Origin: an uncultured Alphaproteobacteria bacterium
Lineage (GTDB): Bacteria > Pseudomonadota > Alphaproteobacteria > Rhodobacterales > Rhodobacteraceae
Direction: 5' to 3'
Length of the DNA stretch: 53,158 bases
Assembly (NCBI GenBank): GCA_902567635.1
Contig: CACFNV010000005.1
Span: forward strand, 1 to 53,158
Part shown: piece by piece, positions 16,928 through 26,348 of the stretch
Position numbering within the stretch: the stretch's first letter is position 1
Layout of the letters: each line of letters opens with the position of its first letter
Notes under the pieces: model-generated
Told to the model about the DNA's origin: nothing
The model's input: only the letters and a program-made list of their open reading frames with translations
The model's database searches: none
Position numbers and translations under genes: made by a program

Positions 16928-18173
16928 ATGTCTTAGCTATAGAAAGAGTGAGCTTCAGATGGAAAAAGTTGAAGTTTCCAAAGTTGTGAAAGAAGTACAG
17001 ACTCCATTTTATTTGTATTCACGATCACAAATTACTGATAATTTTTTTAAATTTTCGCAAGCAGTTTCGTCGTTGGATAATTTGATATGCTATTCCATCA
17101 AAGCAAACGGAAATCTTTCAGTAATAAAAGCTATTGCCGAGTTAGGTGGTGGTGCTGATGTGGTATCCTTGGGTGAATATAAAAGGGCAATGAAAGCAGG
17201 AATTGATAGCAGCAAGATTGTTTTTTCAGGAGTAGGAAAGCAGGATTTTGAAATTTCAGAGTCTTTAAAATGTGGGTTGCTTCAATTTAATGTCGAAAGT
17301 ATTTCTGAATTAGAAATGATTAATAAGATTTCATCCAATTTAGGTAAAATTGCCCCAATTGCTTTCAGGGTAAATCCTGATATTGATGCGGGTACTCATG
17401 AGGGAATATCGACTGGAAAGGCAGACAACAAATTTGGAATTCCTTTGAATGACGCATTAAAAATATATCAATATGCCAATAGTCTGAATAACATTGAAAT
17501 TGTTGGTATAGATGTCCATATTGGAAGTCAGATTAGTGACCTAAGATCTTTTGAGAAAACGTTTTCTCATTTATCGAAGCTATTAGAGAGATTAAAAAAA
17601 GAAAAAATTGTTATTAAGCATATAGATGTTGGGGGAGGCTTGGGCATAAAATACTCAGACACAGATTCCGTTCCAGATATCATAGAATATGGAAGAATTA
17701 TTGAGAGAGCTTTAGGAGATTTAGGATGTAAAATTATATTTGAACCCGGCAGATATATTGTAGGAAATGCAGGTCTTTTGGTTACAAAAGTGATTTATAA
17801 AAAAAGTGGTGAGAAAAAAGATTTCGTAATTCTCGATTGTGCGATGAATGATTTTTTTAGGCCTGCCTTATATGGAGCCAATCATAGGATTATACCTTTA
17901 AAAAAGAAATTTGGTAAAATCTTAGTAGACATAGTGGGCCCGGTTTGTGAAACTACCGACACCTTTCTTAAAGATCACAAATTTGATGACATTGCTGAAG
18001 GTGATTTTTGTGCGTTTATGGATGTAGGGGCATATGGGGCTGTACTTTCATCTGAATATAACTCGAGACCACTTATACCCGAAGTAATGGTATCTCGTTC
18101 GGAATTCCATGTTGTAAGAAAGAGGCCCTCTTTTGAGGATATGATTGAAAGAGAGTCTATGCCAGAGTGGTAA
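16920..18173 (+). CDS. lysA: Diaminopimelate decarboxylase
   Basis: A fold type III PLP enzyme converting meso-diaminopimelate to lysine. It has 417 residues; PLP lysine Lys61 is in YSIKANGN, and HIGSQI, DVGGGLGI and EPGRYIVGNAG are the other barrel motifs. The C-terminal half has VCETTDTF (substrate cysteine) and MDVGAYGAVLSSEYN. ATG 16920 is supported by the conserved N-terminal pattern leading to TPFYLYS. It overlaps the small lipoprotein by 8 bases and the convergent zinc-ribbon gene by 17 bases. Confidence 0.96.
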   Translation: MVECLSYRKSELQMEKVEVSKVVKEVQTPFYLYSRSQITDNFFKFSQAVSSLDNLICYSIKANGNLSVIKAIAELGGGADVVSLGEYKRAMKAGIDSSKIVFSGVGKQDFEISESLKCGLLQFNVESISELEMINKISSNLGKIAPIAFRVNPDIDAGTHEGISTGKADNKFGIPLNDALKIYQYANSLNNIEIVGIDVHIGSQISDLRSFEKTFSHLSKLLERLKKEKIVIKHIDVGGGLGIKYSDTDSVPDIIEYGRIIERALGDLGCKIIFEPGRYIVGNAGLLVTKVIYKKSGEKKDFVILDCAMNDFFRPALYGANHRIIPLKKKFGKILVDIVGPVCETTDTFLKDHKFDDIAEGDFCAFMDVGAYGAVLSSEYNSRPLIPEVMVSRSEFHVVRKRPSFEDMIERESMPEW

Positions 18174-18924
18174 CAAAAAATTGGGAAATTTTGAAATATA
18201 TATTTTTCAGAAGCCCAAAAATTATATCAGAGTAATAATAAATTTTGGTTACAAGTTGTTCTGTAATAGGAAACCTAGTAACAATCTCTTCACCAAAAAT
18301 AAACATCAAGCTTGCTGAAAATATTAAGAAAACCAAGATACTCGATATGTATAAAATAAGCCGATTATCTTTCTTCTGTGTTGCATGTGCAGGGGTATCT
18401 GATCCTATATCTTCGCGAGCCTTCTTAAGAAGTTCTGTAGATTCTCTTAATCTTTTCTCAATTTCAATTTCCTTATTATTTCTCTTTTCAACAGAATTGG
18501 CATTTTCCTCTTTTGAGGTATCTGATTGTCTTTTTAAGTCTGGAAAATTCTGGGTTGGTCCATTTTCTGTAGCTATTTCAGAGTTTTCGGTAGTTTCAAA
18601 ATTAAAAGTTACATCGCTTTTTTCTTTAGTCTTTAAAATTTTTTTATCACTATTTTGAGTCCCAAAGCTATTATCAATCTCTGCCAATGCCAAGGAACTT
18701 AAAAGTTGAGATTGACTCTTCAGATCATCGATTGATAGAGCAGTCATCCCGTTTTCATTTGTTTCTTCGAATTCTTCATTACTTTCAGATTTTTCTTTGC
18801 TAGGACTGTCTGTCCATGAGGATTTGCATTTATAGCAGATAAATTTTACTGTGCGTCTAGCATTAGAGCGTTCACTTACTTGATACTCTGCTTTACAATC
18901 TGGACAAAAAACGTGCATATTCAT
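18157..18924 (-). CDS. MJ0042-type zinc-ribbon protein with one membrane segment
   Basis: A 255-residue protein with an N-terminal zinc ribbon (CPDC at 7-10 and CYKC at 30-33), the MJ0042 finger. A long acidic, low-complexity, Glu/Ser-rich linker follows (about 38-187), then one transmembrane helix (about 189-211) and a short tail. In many alphaproteobacteria this gene precedes ftsE-ftsX and plsC; here it is divergent from plsC and no ftsEX is present. The function is unknown. Its tail overlaps lysA by 17 bases. Confidence 0.82.
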   Translation of the reverse strand: MNMHVFCPDCKAEYQVSERSNARRTVKFICYKCKSSWTDSPSKEKSESNEEFEETNENGMTALSIDDLKSQSQLLSSLALAEIDNSFGTQNSDKKILKTKEKSDVTFNFETTENSEIATENGPTQNFPDLKRQSDTSKEENANSVEKRNNKEIEIEKRLRESTELLKKAREDIGSDTPAHATQKKDNRLILYISSILVFLIFSASLMFIFGEEIVTRFPITEQLVTKIYYYSDIIFGLLKNIYFKISQFFVTTLA

Positions 18925-19018
18925 GGGTAAATTTCTATATAGATTTTTTATTAATAATAAAGCAAAGATGACATTTTATAAATATTAATTTTATTTTTAG
19001 AGTAATAAAAAGAAACAT

Positions 19019-19756
19019 ATGAAAAGAAAATTTAAATTTGTTTTCCAAAATAGTCTGGCAACTTCACTTATTTACTTCTTATTAATAGTTCTAGGTCTAA
19101 TAATGATTCCTTACGCCTCCTATTCGAGATTAAATGCTATCCGTGCAATAAAATTATACTGCAGACTGGTATTTTTAATTTTAAAAGTATTTTTGAAAAT
19201 TAAATTAGATATAAGAGGATTTATACCTGAAAATAAACCGGCCATTATTTGTTCGAAACATCAGTCGTTTTTGGATGTTCTTATGTTGCTTTATATTTTA
19301 CCTCAACCTAGGTTTGTAATGAAATCAGAGCTGAATAGAATTCCCATTTTCTCGTTCTATGCAAAAAAAATTGGATGTTTTAGCGTTCAAAGGGATAATA
19401 AAAGGGATGCTCTAACAGCTATCATTGAAACAATAAAAAAAGAACAGCAGGAGACTAACGGGCAATTAGTGATATATCCCGAAGGTACAAGGACATTACC
19501 TGGTGAAACGGTAGAGTATAAAAAGGGCATAGAAATTTTATTTTCTAGACTAAAAAGACCCCTTTTTCTCGTGTCCACAAATTCCGGATTAATATGGCCT
19601 AAGAGAGATGCTTTTAAATATAAGGGAATTGCATCTATGCATTTTATTAAAAAAATTGAATATAATTCAAAACGTTCTGATTTTATGGTGGAAATAAGAA
19701 AAACTATAGAGGATGATTCACTACGACTCTATAATGTGGAAAAATCAAGAAATTGA
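19019..19756 (+). CDS. plsC: 1-acyl-sn-glycerol-3-phosphate acyltransferase
   Basis: A membrane acyltransferase of 245 residues that makes phosphatidic acid. A hydrophobic segment (about 14-31) precedes the catalytic HQSFLD (His81, Asp86), and the acceptor-phosphate motif is YPEGTR. ATG 19019 is the start. Its 3' end overlaps the convergent accA by 12 bases, placing phospholipid synthesis tail to tail with fatty-acid initiation. Confidence 0.93.
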   Translation: MKRKFKFVFQNSLATSLIYFLLIVLGLIMIPYASYSRLNAIRAIKLYCRLVFLILKVFLKIKLDIRGFIPENKPAIICSKHQSFLDVLMLLYILPQPRFVMKSELNRIPIFSFYAKKIGCFSVQRDNKRDALTAIIETIKKEQQETNGQLVIYPEGTRTLPGETVEYKKGIEILFSRLKRPLFLVSTNSGLIWPKRDAFKYKGIASMHFIKKIEYNSKRSDFMVEIRKTIEDDSLRLYNVEKSRN

Positions 19757-20704
19757 TATAGTTCCCATCTCTATAAATTTTTCAGTTCTTGATTTCTTTA
19801 TTTGTTTTGGACTCATTGTTTTAAACTTGTCTATTTCTTTAAATATGATCTGCTCAACATCAGAAATAATTTTTTCTTTATCCCTATGGGCTCCACCTAG
19901 AGGTTCTGACACAATATAATCGACAACGCCGATTTCTTTTAAGTTTTGTGCTGTAAGTTTTAATGCATCTGCTGCTTCTTTCATTTTATCACTATTTTTC
20001 CAAAGAATAGACGCACATCCTTCAGGAGAAATTACAGAATAAATTGAGTGTTCAAGCATAATAACTGAATTAGCAGATGCCAGCGCTACTGCTCCACCCG
20101 AACCGCCCTCTCCTATAATAACGGAAATGATAGGGACACTTATTTCTAAGCAGGTTTGGGTTGATCTTGCTATTGCCTCGGCTTGTCCCCGTTCCTCAGC
20201 ACCTTTACCTGGATATGCCCCTGGAGTGTCTATGAAAGTTACAACTGGAAGTTGAAACTTGTCGGCTAATTTCATTAGACGAACGGCTTTACGATAACCT
20301 TCAGGTCTGGCCATTCCAAAATTCCTTTTTAGCCTATTTTCAGTGCTATTACCCTTCTCGTGACCAATTACCACTATAGGAATATCTTTTAACCTTCCTA
20401 TTCCCCCAACTATTGCTAAATCTTCTGCAAAATTTCTATCTCCGCTCAAAGGAGTGAATTCTTTAATTAATGAATTAATATATTCAAGAGAATGGGGTCG
20501 ATCAGGATGTCGGGCCACTTGGCATTTTTTCCAAGGGCTCAAATTGTCATACAGATCTTTAAGTACTTTTTCCGACTTTTTATGTAGATCATCTATTTCA
20601 TTTTTTATATTTTTGCTATTAGAAGTTTTGCTCAAAGCTTCTAGTTCAGCTACCTTTCCTTGAAGCTCAATAAGATCTTTTTCAAATTCTAGAAAGTTTT
20701 TCAT
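19745..20704 (-). CDS. accA: Acetyl-CoA carboxylase carboxyltransferase subunit alpha
   Basis: A 319-residue carboxyltransferase subunit that, with AccD, moves CO2 from biotin to acetyl-CoA. Conserved segments are [34 protein letters not shown] and [12 protein letters not shown]. It begins 11 bases after the mcl1 stop on the same strand, so mcl1 and accA are probably cotranscribed. accD is not in the window. Length and sequence are typical. Confidence 0.96.
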   Translation of the reverse strand: MKNFLEFEKDLIELQGKVAELEALSKTSNSKNIKNEIDDLHKKSEKVLKDLYDNLSPWKKCQVARHPDRPHSLEYINSLIKEFTPLSGDRNFAEDLAIVGGIGRLKDIPIVVIGHEKGNSTENRLKRNFGMARPEGYRKAVRLMKLADKFQLPVVTFIDTPGAYPGKGAEERGQAEAIARSTQTCLEISVPIISVIIGEGGSGGAVALASANSVIMLEHSIYSVISPEGCASILWKNSDKMKEAADALKLTAQNLKEIGVVDYIVSEPLGGAHRDKEKIISDVEQIIFKEIDKFKTMSPKQIKKSRTEKFIEMGTISIS

Positions 20705-20715
20705 TTTGATTTAGT

Positions 20716-21678
20716 TTATTTACCAAAAATTTTGTCATGCTGATCTATCAAAACTTTAGCTTGCTTTATAGATGCTATATCAATGAGTTTTCCGTTAAAT
20801 ACTGCTGCGCCTGCACCTTCTTTTTCTGCATCTTCCATTGCTTTGATAATTCCATGGGCGTTTTCAAGAGCCTCTTTCGATGGGGTAAATATCTCGTTTG
20901 CAAGCTCAATTTGAGAAGGGTGTATTGCCCATTTACCAGCCATACCAAGAGTTGCAGATCTTTTGGCCTGGGCGATATAGCCTTCCTTGTCAGAAATGTC
21001 GCCGAATGGTCCATCAACTGGCAACAAACCATTTGCTCTACATGTCGCAATCATAGAAACCATTGGCTGATGCCAAGGGTCCATTAATTGTTTATCACCC
21101 TTTTCTGAAAGAGTATAATAACCAGATTGGGTACCTCCAATATTTGTTGTTTGCATGCCCATAGATGCAGCATAATCTGCTACGCCAAAGCTCATGGAGA
21201 TCAACCTTTCACTGGAAACTGCTATTTCATTAATATTTTCTAAACCAGCAGCAGTTTCTATAATAACTTCGAAGTTAATTTCTTTCTTTCTTTTATTTTT
21301 TTTCTCTAAGGCTGTTACAAAAGCATCGACGGCATAGACATCACTCGAGTTACCCGCTTTTGGTATCATTATGCAGTCTAATCTTTCATTTTTATTATCT
21401 AACAGCGAAAGAATATCATCAACCCAATACTCTGTATCTAAGCCATTAATTCTTACTGATAGTGTCTTTGTCCCCCAATCTATTTTTGTGATTGCCTCAG
21501 AGATATTTTTCCTAGCTTCTGCTTTACTTGTTGGAGCTACGCTATCTTCTAGATCAAGATTAATTACATCAGCTTTAGAGGTTGCCATTTTTTCAAAAAG
21601 TTCCGGTCTGGACCCCGGACCAAAAAGTTGGCATCTGTTTAATCTTTCAGGAATTGGTGGCTGTAGTAAAAAACTCAT
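20716..21678 (-). CDS. mcl1: L-malyl-CoA/beta-methylmalyl-CoA lyase
   Basis: A CitE/HpcH-like TIM-barrel lyase of 320 residues. The N-terminus RLNRCQLFGPGSRPELFEKM, NLDLEDSVAP, SVRINGLDT, ADYAASMGMQTT and LGMAGKWAIHPSQIE follow the Mcl1 group of Rhodobacter-type malyl-CoA lyases rather than citrate lyase beta. In the ethylmalonyl-CoA pathway Mcl1 cleaves beta-methylmalyl-CoA to propionyl-CoA and glyoxylate, and condenses acetyl-CoA with glyoxylate to malyl-CoA. The mcd pieces at 34742-36435 support that role. A serine-cycle or other CoA-lyase role remains possible. Confidence 0.87.
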   Translation of the reverse strand: MSFLLQPPIPERLNRCQLFGPGSRPELFEKMATSKADVINLDLEDSVAPTSKAEARKNISEAITKIDWGTKTLSVRINGLDTEYWVDDILSLLDNKNERLDCIMIPKAGNSSDVYAVDAFVTALEKKNKRKKEINFEVIIETAAGLENINEIAVSSERLISMSFGVADYAASMGMQTTNIGGTQSGYYTLSEKGDKQLMDPWHQPMVSMIATCRANGLLPVDGPFGDISDKEGYIAQAKRSATLGMAGKWAIHPSQIELANEIFTPSKEALENAHGIIKAMEDAEKEGAGAAVFNGKLIDIASIKQAKVLIDQHDKIFGK

Positions 21679-21742
21679 AATTAATCCTCTATTTTATTTA
21701 AAAATTATAAAATATATTAGTTTTAATAAATAAAAAAACAAC

Positions 21743-22918
21743 TCATGAAAATGTATTTTTGATTCGATCAACTGCCATCTTTAATATTTCATTTCTGCAG
21801 GCTAAATTTAATCTTACAAAGTTTTTTCCTGTCTTTCCAAAATTATAACCAAAACTGGGTACAACTTTAGCATCCTGGACGAATAGCTTTTTCAATTGGT
21901 CTTCATTTATGTGTAAAGCACTGCAGTCAACCCATGCAAGGTACGTAGACTCTAAATTGAATAGGTTTAAATTTTTTATGTTTTTTAATCCGTCAGAAAA
22001 ATCTTTTCTATTCTTATCCAAATATTTCATCAATTCATTTAACCATGTTTCGCCACCATTATAGGCAGCCTCAGTCATTATCATACCAAACCGATTTGGT
22101 GTTTTTCCAAAAGCCTTATGTTCCTCATCATAAATTTTGTGAAGTTTTCTGTCTGGTATTATAGTTGTCCCTGTGTGGCAACCAGCGATATTAAAGCTTT
22201 TGGTTGCGGCCGTGAAGACTAAAGTTATCTCTTCAGCTTCTGGAGCAGCTTTTAAAAAAGTCAAATGACTCTTGTCTCTATAAGTTAGATCATGGTGTAT
22301 CTCATCCATAAATATAAATATTCCTTTTTTTATGCAGAATTCAGCGAGCTTTTTCAGGTCTTTTTTACTCCAAACCTTTCCTCCTGGATTGTGCGGGCTA
22401 CTAAAAATCAATATTTTTTCTTTCCCAGACAATTTTTTCTCGAGCCCTTCAAAATCTAACTCGTATTGTTGGTTCTTTACTGAGAGAGGAATTTCTTTTG
22501 CAATTCTGTTATTGTTTTTTATTGTTAGATAGAAGGAATAATATATTGGTGAAAAAACAATTATTTCGTCCCCAGGTTCTGAGAACGCTCTTAACCCCAT
22601 TCCAATTCCTGAATTTACACCATGAACCACAGAACACCAATCCATTGAAATATCCCAGTTGTGACGTTTTTTCATCCATCCTTTAACCGCTTCAAGATAA
22701 CTATGGTGACTTCCATAATAGCCGAAAACACCATGTCTTACTTCTCTTTCCATCGCATCAAGAACACTTTGAGGAGAGTTAAAGTCCATGTCTGCTACCC
22801 ACATCGAGATGGAGCTATCCGGGTCAGCGTTATATAAACTTTTTAAGCTATCATATTTAGATAGATGTTTATCTTTATTATCAATATATTTATCGAAATT
22901 AACTATGATTTCTTCCAT
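21743..22918 (-). CDS. patB: PatB/MalY-type PLP C-S lyase
   Basis: A fold type I aminotransferase-like enzyme of 391 residues. The family start MWVADMDF is at about 39-46; FSSPHNPGGKVW holds the cofactor asparagine, FMDEIHHDL the aspartate, and AATKSFNIAG the PLP lysine. Members cleave cystathionine or cysteine to pyruvate, ammonia and a thiol. A methionine-synthesis or sulfur-salvage role is likely; the substrate is not fixed by sequence. It is divergent from def across about 60 bases. Confidence 0.88.
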   Translation of the reverse strand: MEEIIVNFDKYIDNKDKHLSKYDSLKSLYNADPDSSISMWVADMDFNSPQSVLDAMEREVRHGVFGYYGSHHSYLEAVKGWMKKRHNWDISMDWCSVVHGVNSGIGMGLRAFSEPGDEIIVFSPIYYSFYLTIKNNNRIAKEIPLSVKNQQYELDFEGLEKKLSGKEKILIFSSPHNPGGKVWSKKDLKKLAEFCIKKGIFIFMDEIHHDLTYRDKSHLTFLKAAPEAEEITLVFTAATKSFNIAGCHTGTTIIPDRKLHKIYDEEHKAFGKTPNRFGMIMTEAAYNGGETWLNELMKYLDKNRKDFSDGLKNIKNLNLFNLESTYLAWVDCSALHINEDQLKKLFVQDAKVVPSFGYNFGKTGKNFVRLNLACRNEILKMAVDRIKNTFS

Positions 22919-22978
22919 GGTAAATGTATAAAGGTTTATTTGAAAAACGTCTATATTTAAGAAGAATTGAGTTTATTG

Positions 22979-23488
22979 ATGACTATTAAAAAAATTTTAA
23001 TGTATCCTGATCCACGCTTATTAAAACAATCTGTGAAGATAGATAAGATAGATACCAAAATTAAAGCTATAGCTGAAGATCTTGTAGATACCATGTATTC
23101 CGCGGACGGTGTTGGGCTGGCTGCACCTCAGATAGGGATTAACAAAAGAATCTTTGTAATGGATTGTAATGATGGACAAGAACAAAAAGAATATGTGATT
23201 GTAATAAATCCAGAGGTTACAAGTTCATCTGAAGAGTTAAATACTCATAAGGAGGGCTGTTTGTCCATTCCCGAAATAACTGAGGAAGTAGTTAGACCAG
23301 AAAAGGTAAACGTAAGTTATCAGGACCTTTCTGGAAATTTGAAAACTAAACAGTTGGATGGTTTATGGGCTACTTGTTTTCAGCATGAATTAGATCACCT
23401 GAATGGAAAACTTTTTATTGATTATTTAAGACCAATAAAAAAAGCTTTAATAAAAAACAAAATAAAAAAATTAAATAAAAAACGTTAA
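22979..23488 (+). CDS. def: Peptide deformylase
   Basis: A metalloenzyme removing formyl groups from new N-termini. ATG 22979 gives 169 residues starting MTIKKILMYPDPRL, the usual family start; the in-frame TTG at 22967 is less likely. The three metal-site motifs are GVGLAAPQIG, EGCLSIP (cysteine ligand) and QHELDH (two histidines and catalytic Glu). The tail is lysine-rich (IKNKIKKLNKK). It forms a two-gene unit with fmt, 15 bases apart, pairing formylation and deformylation. Confidence 0.95.
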   Translation: MTIKKILMYPDPRLLKQSVKIDKIDTKIKAIAEDLVDTMYSADGVGLAAPQIGINKRIFVMDCNDGQEQKEYVIVINPEVTSSSEELNTHKEGCLSIPEITEEVVRPEKVNVSYQDLSGNLKTKQLDGLWATCFQHELDHLNGKLFIDYLRPIKKALIKNKIKKLNKKR

Positions 23489-23503
23489 CCAGGGGAAGAT
23501 TTT

Positions 23504-24412
23504 ATGAAAATTGTATTTATGGGGTCCTCTGAATTTGCTATTCCCTCTCTTAGAGCTTTATTAAAAGATAAAAGAGAAATCTTAGCAGTTTATACGCAGC
23601 CACCAAGGCCTGCAGGAAGAGGTAAAAAGGTGAAAAATGTACCTCTTGCGGAATATGCTTTAGCAAAAAACATAACAATCCATCAACCTTTAAATTTTAA
23701 GGAATCCAACATTGTACAGACTTTAAAGAACTATGAGCCAGATATTATAATAGTTATTTCATACGGCTTATTACTGCCAGCAGAAATTTTATCTATACCA
23801 AAATTACTTTGTATAAATGTTCATGCGTCACTTCTTCCTAGATGGAGAGGAGCGTCTCCGATAAATCATTCAATCTTCAGTCGAGATGACTTTACAGGGA
23901 TATCGATAATAAAGATGGTAGAAGAGTTAGACGCAGGTCCAATATTGAATGAGAAGAAAATAGCGCTTACCAATAAAAAAAACTATGGTGATTTATATAG
24001 TGAATTAGGTCAATTGGGAGCTGAAGTTCTTCTGGATACTCTTGAAAGACCAAGTTTAACGCAGATGAGAGAGCAGGATTCTTCAAAAGTAACATATGCA
24101 CCCAAAATAAAGAAAGAGGATACAAAAATTGATTTCAATAAAAGCGCTTTAGAAATAGAGGCAAAAATTCGAGGATTGGCTCCTTCACCTGGTGCTTGGA
24201 TCAATTACCGAAATGAAAGACTGAAAATTTTTAAAGCAAATATTGTAGAAGGCTCTACCAGTCCTGGGGAAATAGTAGGTCCCAATTTTGTTATTGGGTG
24301 TGGTAAAAATTTGATAGAGGTACTCGAGCTTCAAAGGCCAGGAAAAAGTGTGCTAAAAGTAGAAGATTTTTTAAAAGGCTGGAGAATAAAAAAAGGAGAC
24401 TTCGTAAATTAG
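23504..24412 (+). CDS. fmt: Methionyl-tRNA formyltransferase
   Basis: Formylates initiator Met-tRNA using 10-formyl-THF. It has 302 residues with FMGSSEFAIPSLRAL at the start, YTQPPRPAGRGKK, the catalytic segment NVHASLLPRWRGASPI and a C-terminal OB-like domain. A strong ribosome site (AGGGGA) precedes ATG 23504. Its stop lies 3 bases from the convergent rnhA stop. Confidence 0.96.
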   Translation: MKIVFMGSSEFAIPSLRALLKDKREILAVYTQPPRPAGRGKKVKNVPLAEYALAKNITIHQPLNFKESNIVQTLKNYEPDIIIVISYGLLLPAEILSIPKLLCINVHASLLPRWRGASPINHSIFSRDDFTGISIIKMVEELDAGPILNEKKIALTNKKNYGDLYSELGQLGAEVLLDTLERPSLTQMREQDSSKVTYAPKIKKEDTKIDFNKSALEIEAKIRGLAPSPGAWINYRNERLKIFKANIVEGSTSPGEIVGPNFVIGCGKNLIEVLELQRPGKSVLKVEDFLKGWRIKKGDFVN

Positions 24413-24415
24413 CAA

Positions 24416-24895
24416 TCAGAGTTGAGAGATTGTTTTTGCCTCATCACGTCCCTTTCTTGCTAATGCATCCGCTATTTCATTCCCTAGTTCTCCTGAGTGC
24501 CCCTTTACCCATTCCCAGTTAACTGAATGCTTTGATACTAATTTGTCTAATTGTTCCCATAAATCTTTATTTTCAACAGGCTTTTTATCAGATTTACGCC
24601 AATTATTTTTTTTCCAACTAAATAACCATTCCGTTATTCCTTTTCTGACATAGGTACTATCCGTTCGAATTGTAAGTGATACACCATTCTTTTGATTTAA
24701 TTTCTCCATTGCTTTTATGGCTCCGATGAGCTCCATTCTATTATTAGTCGTATGAACTTCATTTCCATAAAATTTATTTTCCTTTAGTATCTCACCTTTT
24801 TTATTTTCAGCTTTGAAGTATAGACCCCAGCCTCCTGGTCCTGGGTTGCCACTGCATGCTCCGTCCGTGTAAGCAATTATCCTTAATTTAGACAT
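24416..24895 (-). CDS. rnhA: Ribonuclease HI
   Basis: A 159-residue endonuclease that degrades RNA in RNA-DNA hybrids. The catalytic acids are in YTDGACSGNPGPGGWG (Asp11), NRMELIGAI (Glu) and RTDSTYVRKGITEW (Asp), followed by KGHSGELGNEIAD near the C-terminus. It overlaps the upstream DUF3429 gene by 8 bases, so translation is probably coupled. In many alphaproteobacteria the order is ispH-thrB-rnhA. Confidence 0.95.
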   Translation of the reverse strand: MSKLRIIAYTDGACSGNPGPGGWGLYFKAENKKGEILKENKFYGNEVHTTNNRMELIGAIKAMEKLNQKNGVSLTIRTDSTYVRKGITEWLFSWKKNNWRKSDKKPVENKDLWEQLDKLVSKHSVNWEWVKGHSGELGNEIADALARKGRDEAKTISQL

Positions 24896-25322
24896 TAAAG
24901 CCCATTATAATCAAACAAATTAAAACAAGAACTGTCATTGGCATTCTAAGGCTAATCCACCAAAATGGCATTACTTGAGCTTTAAACAATTTTCTTTCAA
25001 TTTCTAAGAGGTATAAGAAACCCAAAGCTAAAATAAATCCTGTAAGAATTGGAAAACTTAACGCGAATAAAGATAAAATAACTGGGATAATACTTAGCCA
25101 CAAATAGCTACTTTTCTCTATTTCATTTAAACATGAGAAGAAAGCACAACCGCTCATAAAGCAAAGAATAAACGCAGCGTATTGGAGTGAAGCTTTCAAT
25201 AGTAAATCACTTTTTTCTTGAGGTAGTATATTCAATTTAAATGATAAAACGGCACCAATAAAAAAGGGTATCAAACCTAACAAACTTATTGTTAAAATGC
25301 TTTTTGGAACTCCTTTGAACAT
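24888..25322 (-). CDS. DUF3429-like membrane protein
   Basis: A 144-residue integral membrane protein with about four to five hydrophobic segments, for example ILTISLLGLIPFFIGAVLSF and LWLSIIPVILSLFALSFP. The pattern, with YAAFILCFMSGCAFF in the second segment, resembles DUF3429, whose function is unknown. It sits between ispH and rnhA (4-base gap and 8-base overlap), where homoserine kinase thrB often lies in relatives. Assignment is from the overall pattern only. Confidence 0.68.
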   Translation of the reverse strand: MFKGVPKSILTISLLGLIPFFIGAVLSFKLNILPQEKSDLLLKASLQYAAFILCFMSGCAFFSCLNEIEKSSYLWLSIIPVILSLFALSFPILTGFILALGFLYLLEIERKLFKAQVMPFWWISLRMPMTVLVLICLIIMGFNV

Positions 25323-25326
25323 ATTC

Positions 25327-26283
25327 CTATCTTAATATCGGAGGAACTTTGAATTCAATTAATTCCTTTCTCGTGGTGTCAGAAATAATTTTGGTTTTAA
25401 ATTTATTTTGAATTGATTTTATAACTTCTTGAACCAAGTGGTCAGGGGCTGAGGCCCCTGAAGTTAATCCAAGTGATTTGATTTTACTTAATTTTTCCCA
25501 GTTAATTTTTGTTTTATCTTCAATAAGGTAGGCCTCTTTACATCCACCACTCTTAGCTACATCAACAAGTCTTTGTGAATTTGAAGAGTTCTCAGAGCCA
25601 ACAACAAGAAACATATCTACTTTTCCTACTATCTTCTTTACTTCTTCTTGTCTATTAGTGGTCGCATAACAAATATCTTCCTTCTTTGGATTTTCAATCT
25701 CAGGAAATCGAATATTTAATGCCTCAGCTATCTCTTTTGTATCATCAACTGATAGAGTAGTTTGGGTTACATAGGCCAATTTTTTAATGTTTTTAGGGTT
25801 AATTTTTTTAACTTGGTCTTTATTTTCGACCAATAAAACTGCATCTTTCGGTAGTTGGCCCATAGTTCCAATTGTTTCAGGATGATCTTTGTGCCCTATC
25901 ATTATAATCTGGTATCCTTTTTCATAAAATCTCTTAATTTCGTTATGAACTTTTGTTACAAGAGGACAAGTAGCGTCAACATAAATCATTTGTCTACTTT
26001 TTGCTTTTTCTGGGACACTTTTTGGGACTCCATGGGCAGAAAATAAGACAGGTCTATCAGAGGGACACTCATCTAATGAATCTACAAAAATAGCGCCCTT
26101 TTCAGTCAAATCGTTAACTACATGTTTATTATGTACTATCTCATGCCTTACATAAATAGGAGGACCCCATTTTTTAAGAGCTAATTCAACCATTTCTATT
26201 GCTCTATCAACACCGGCGCAAAAACCTCTTGGGTTGGCTATGTGTATCACAAGTGTTGAGCTTCTTTTCTTATCGTCAAGCAT
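25327..26283 (-). CDS. ispH: 4-hydroxy-3-methylbut-2-enyl diphosphate reductase
   Basis: An iron-sulfur enzyme that makes IPP and DMAPP in the last MEP-pathway step. It has 318 residues; cluster cysteines are in NPRGFCAGVDRA, YVDATCPLVTKVH and DICYATTNRQ. HGVPKSVPE and TSGASAPDHLV are also typical. It is first in an ispH-DUF3429-rnhA unit, divergent from folK across 65 bases. ispE and ispB are in the same window. Confidence 0.96.
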   Translation of the reverse strand: MLDDKKRSSTLVIHIANPRGFCAGVDRAIEMVELALKKWGPPIYVRHEIVHNKHVVNDLTEKGAIFVDSLDECPSDRPVLFSAHGVPKSVPEKAKSRQMIYVDATCPLVTKVHNEIKRFYEKGYQIIMIGHKDHPETIGTMGQLPKDAVLLVENKDQVKKINPKNIKKLAYVTQTTLSVDDTKEIAEALNIRFPEIENPKKEDICYATTNRQEEVKKIVGKVDMFLVVGSENSSNSQRLVDVAKSGGCKEAYLIEDKTKINWEKLSKIKSLGLTSGASAPDHLVQEVIKSIQNKFKTKIISDTTRKELIEFKVPPILR

Positions 26284-26348
26284 CGGTTTATGTTATACAT
26301 TATCTGCATAAAATACCACCTTTTTAAGCAAAACATTGAGGCTCTTAT

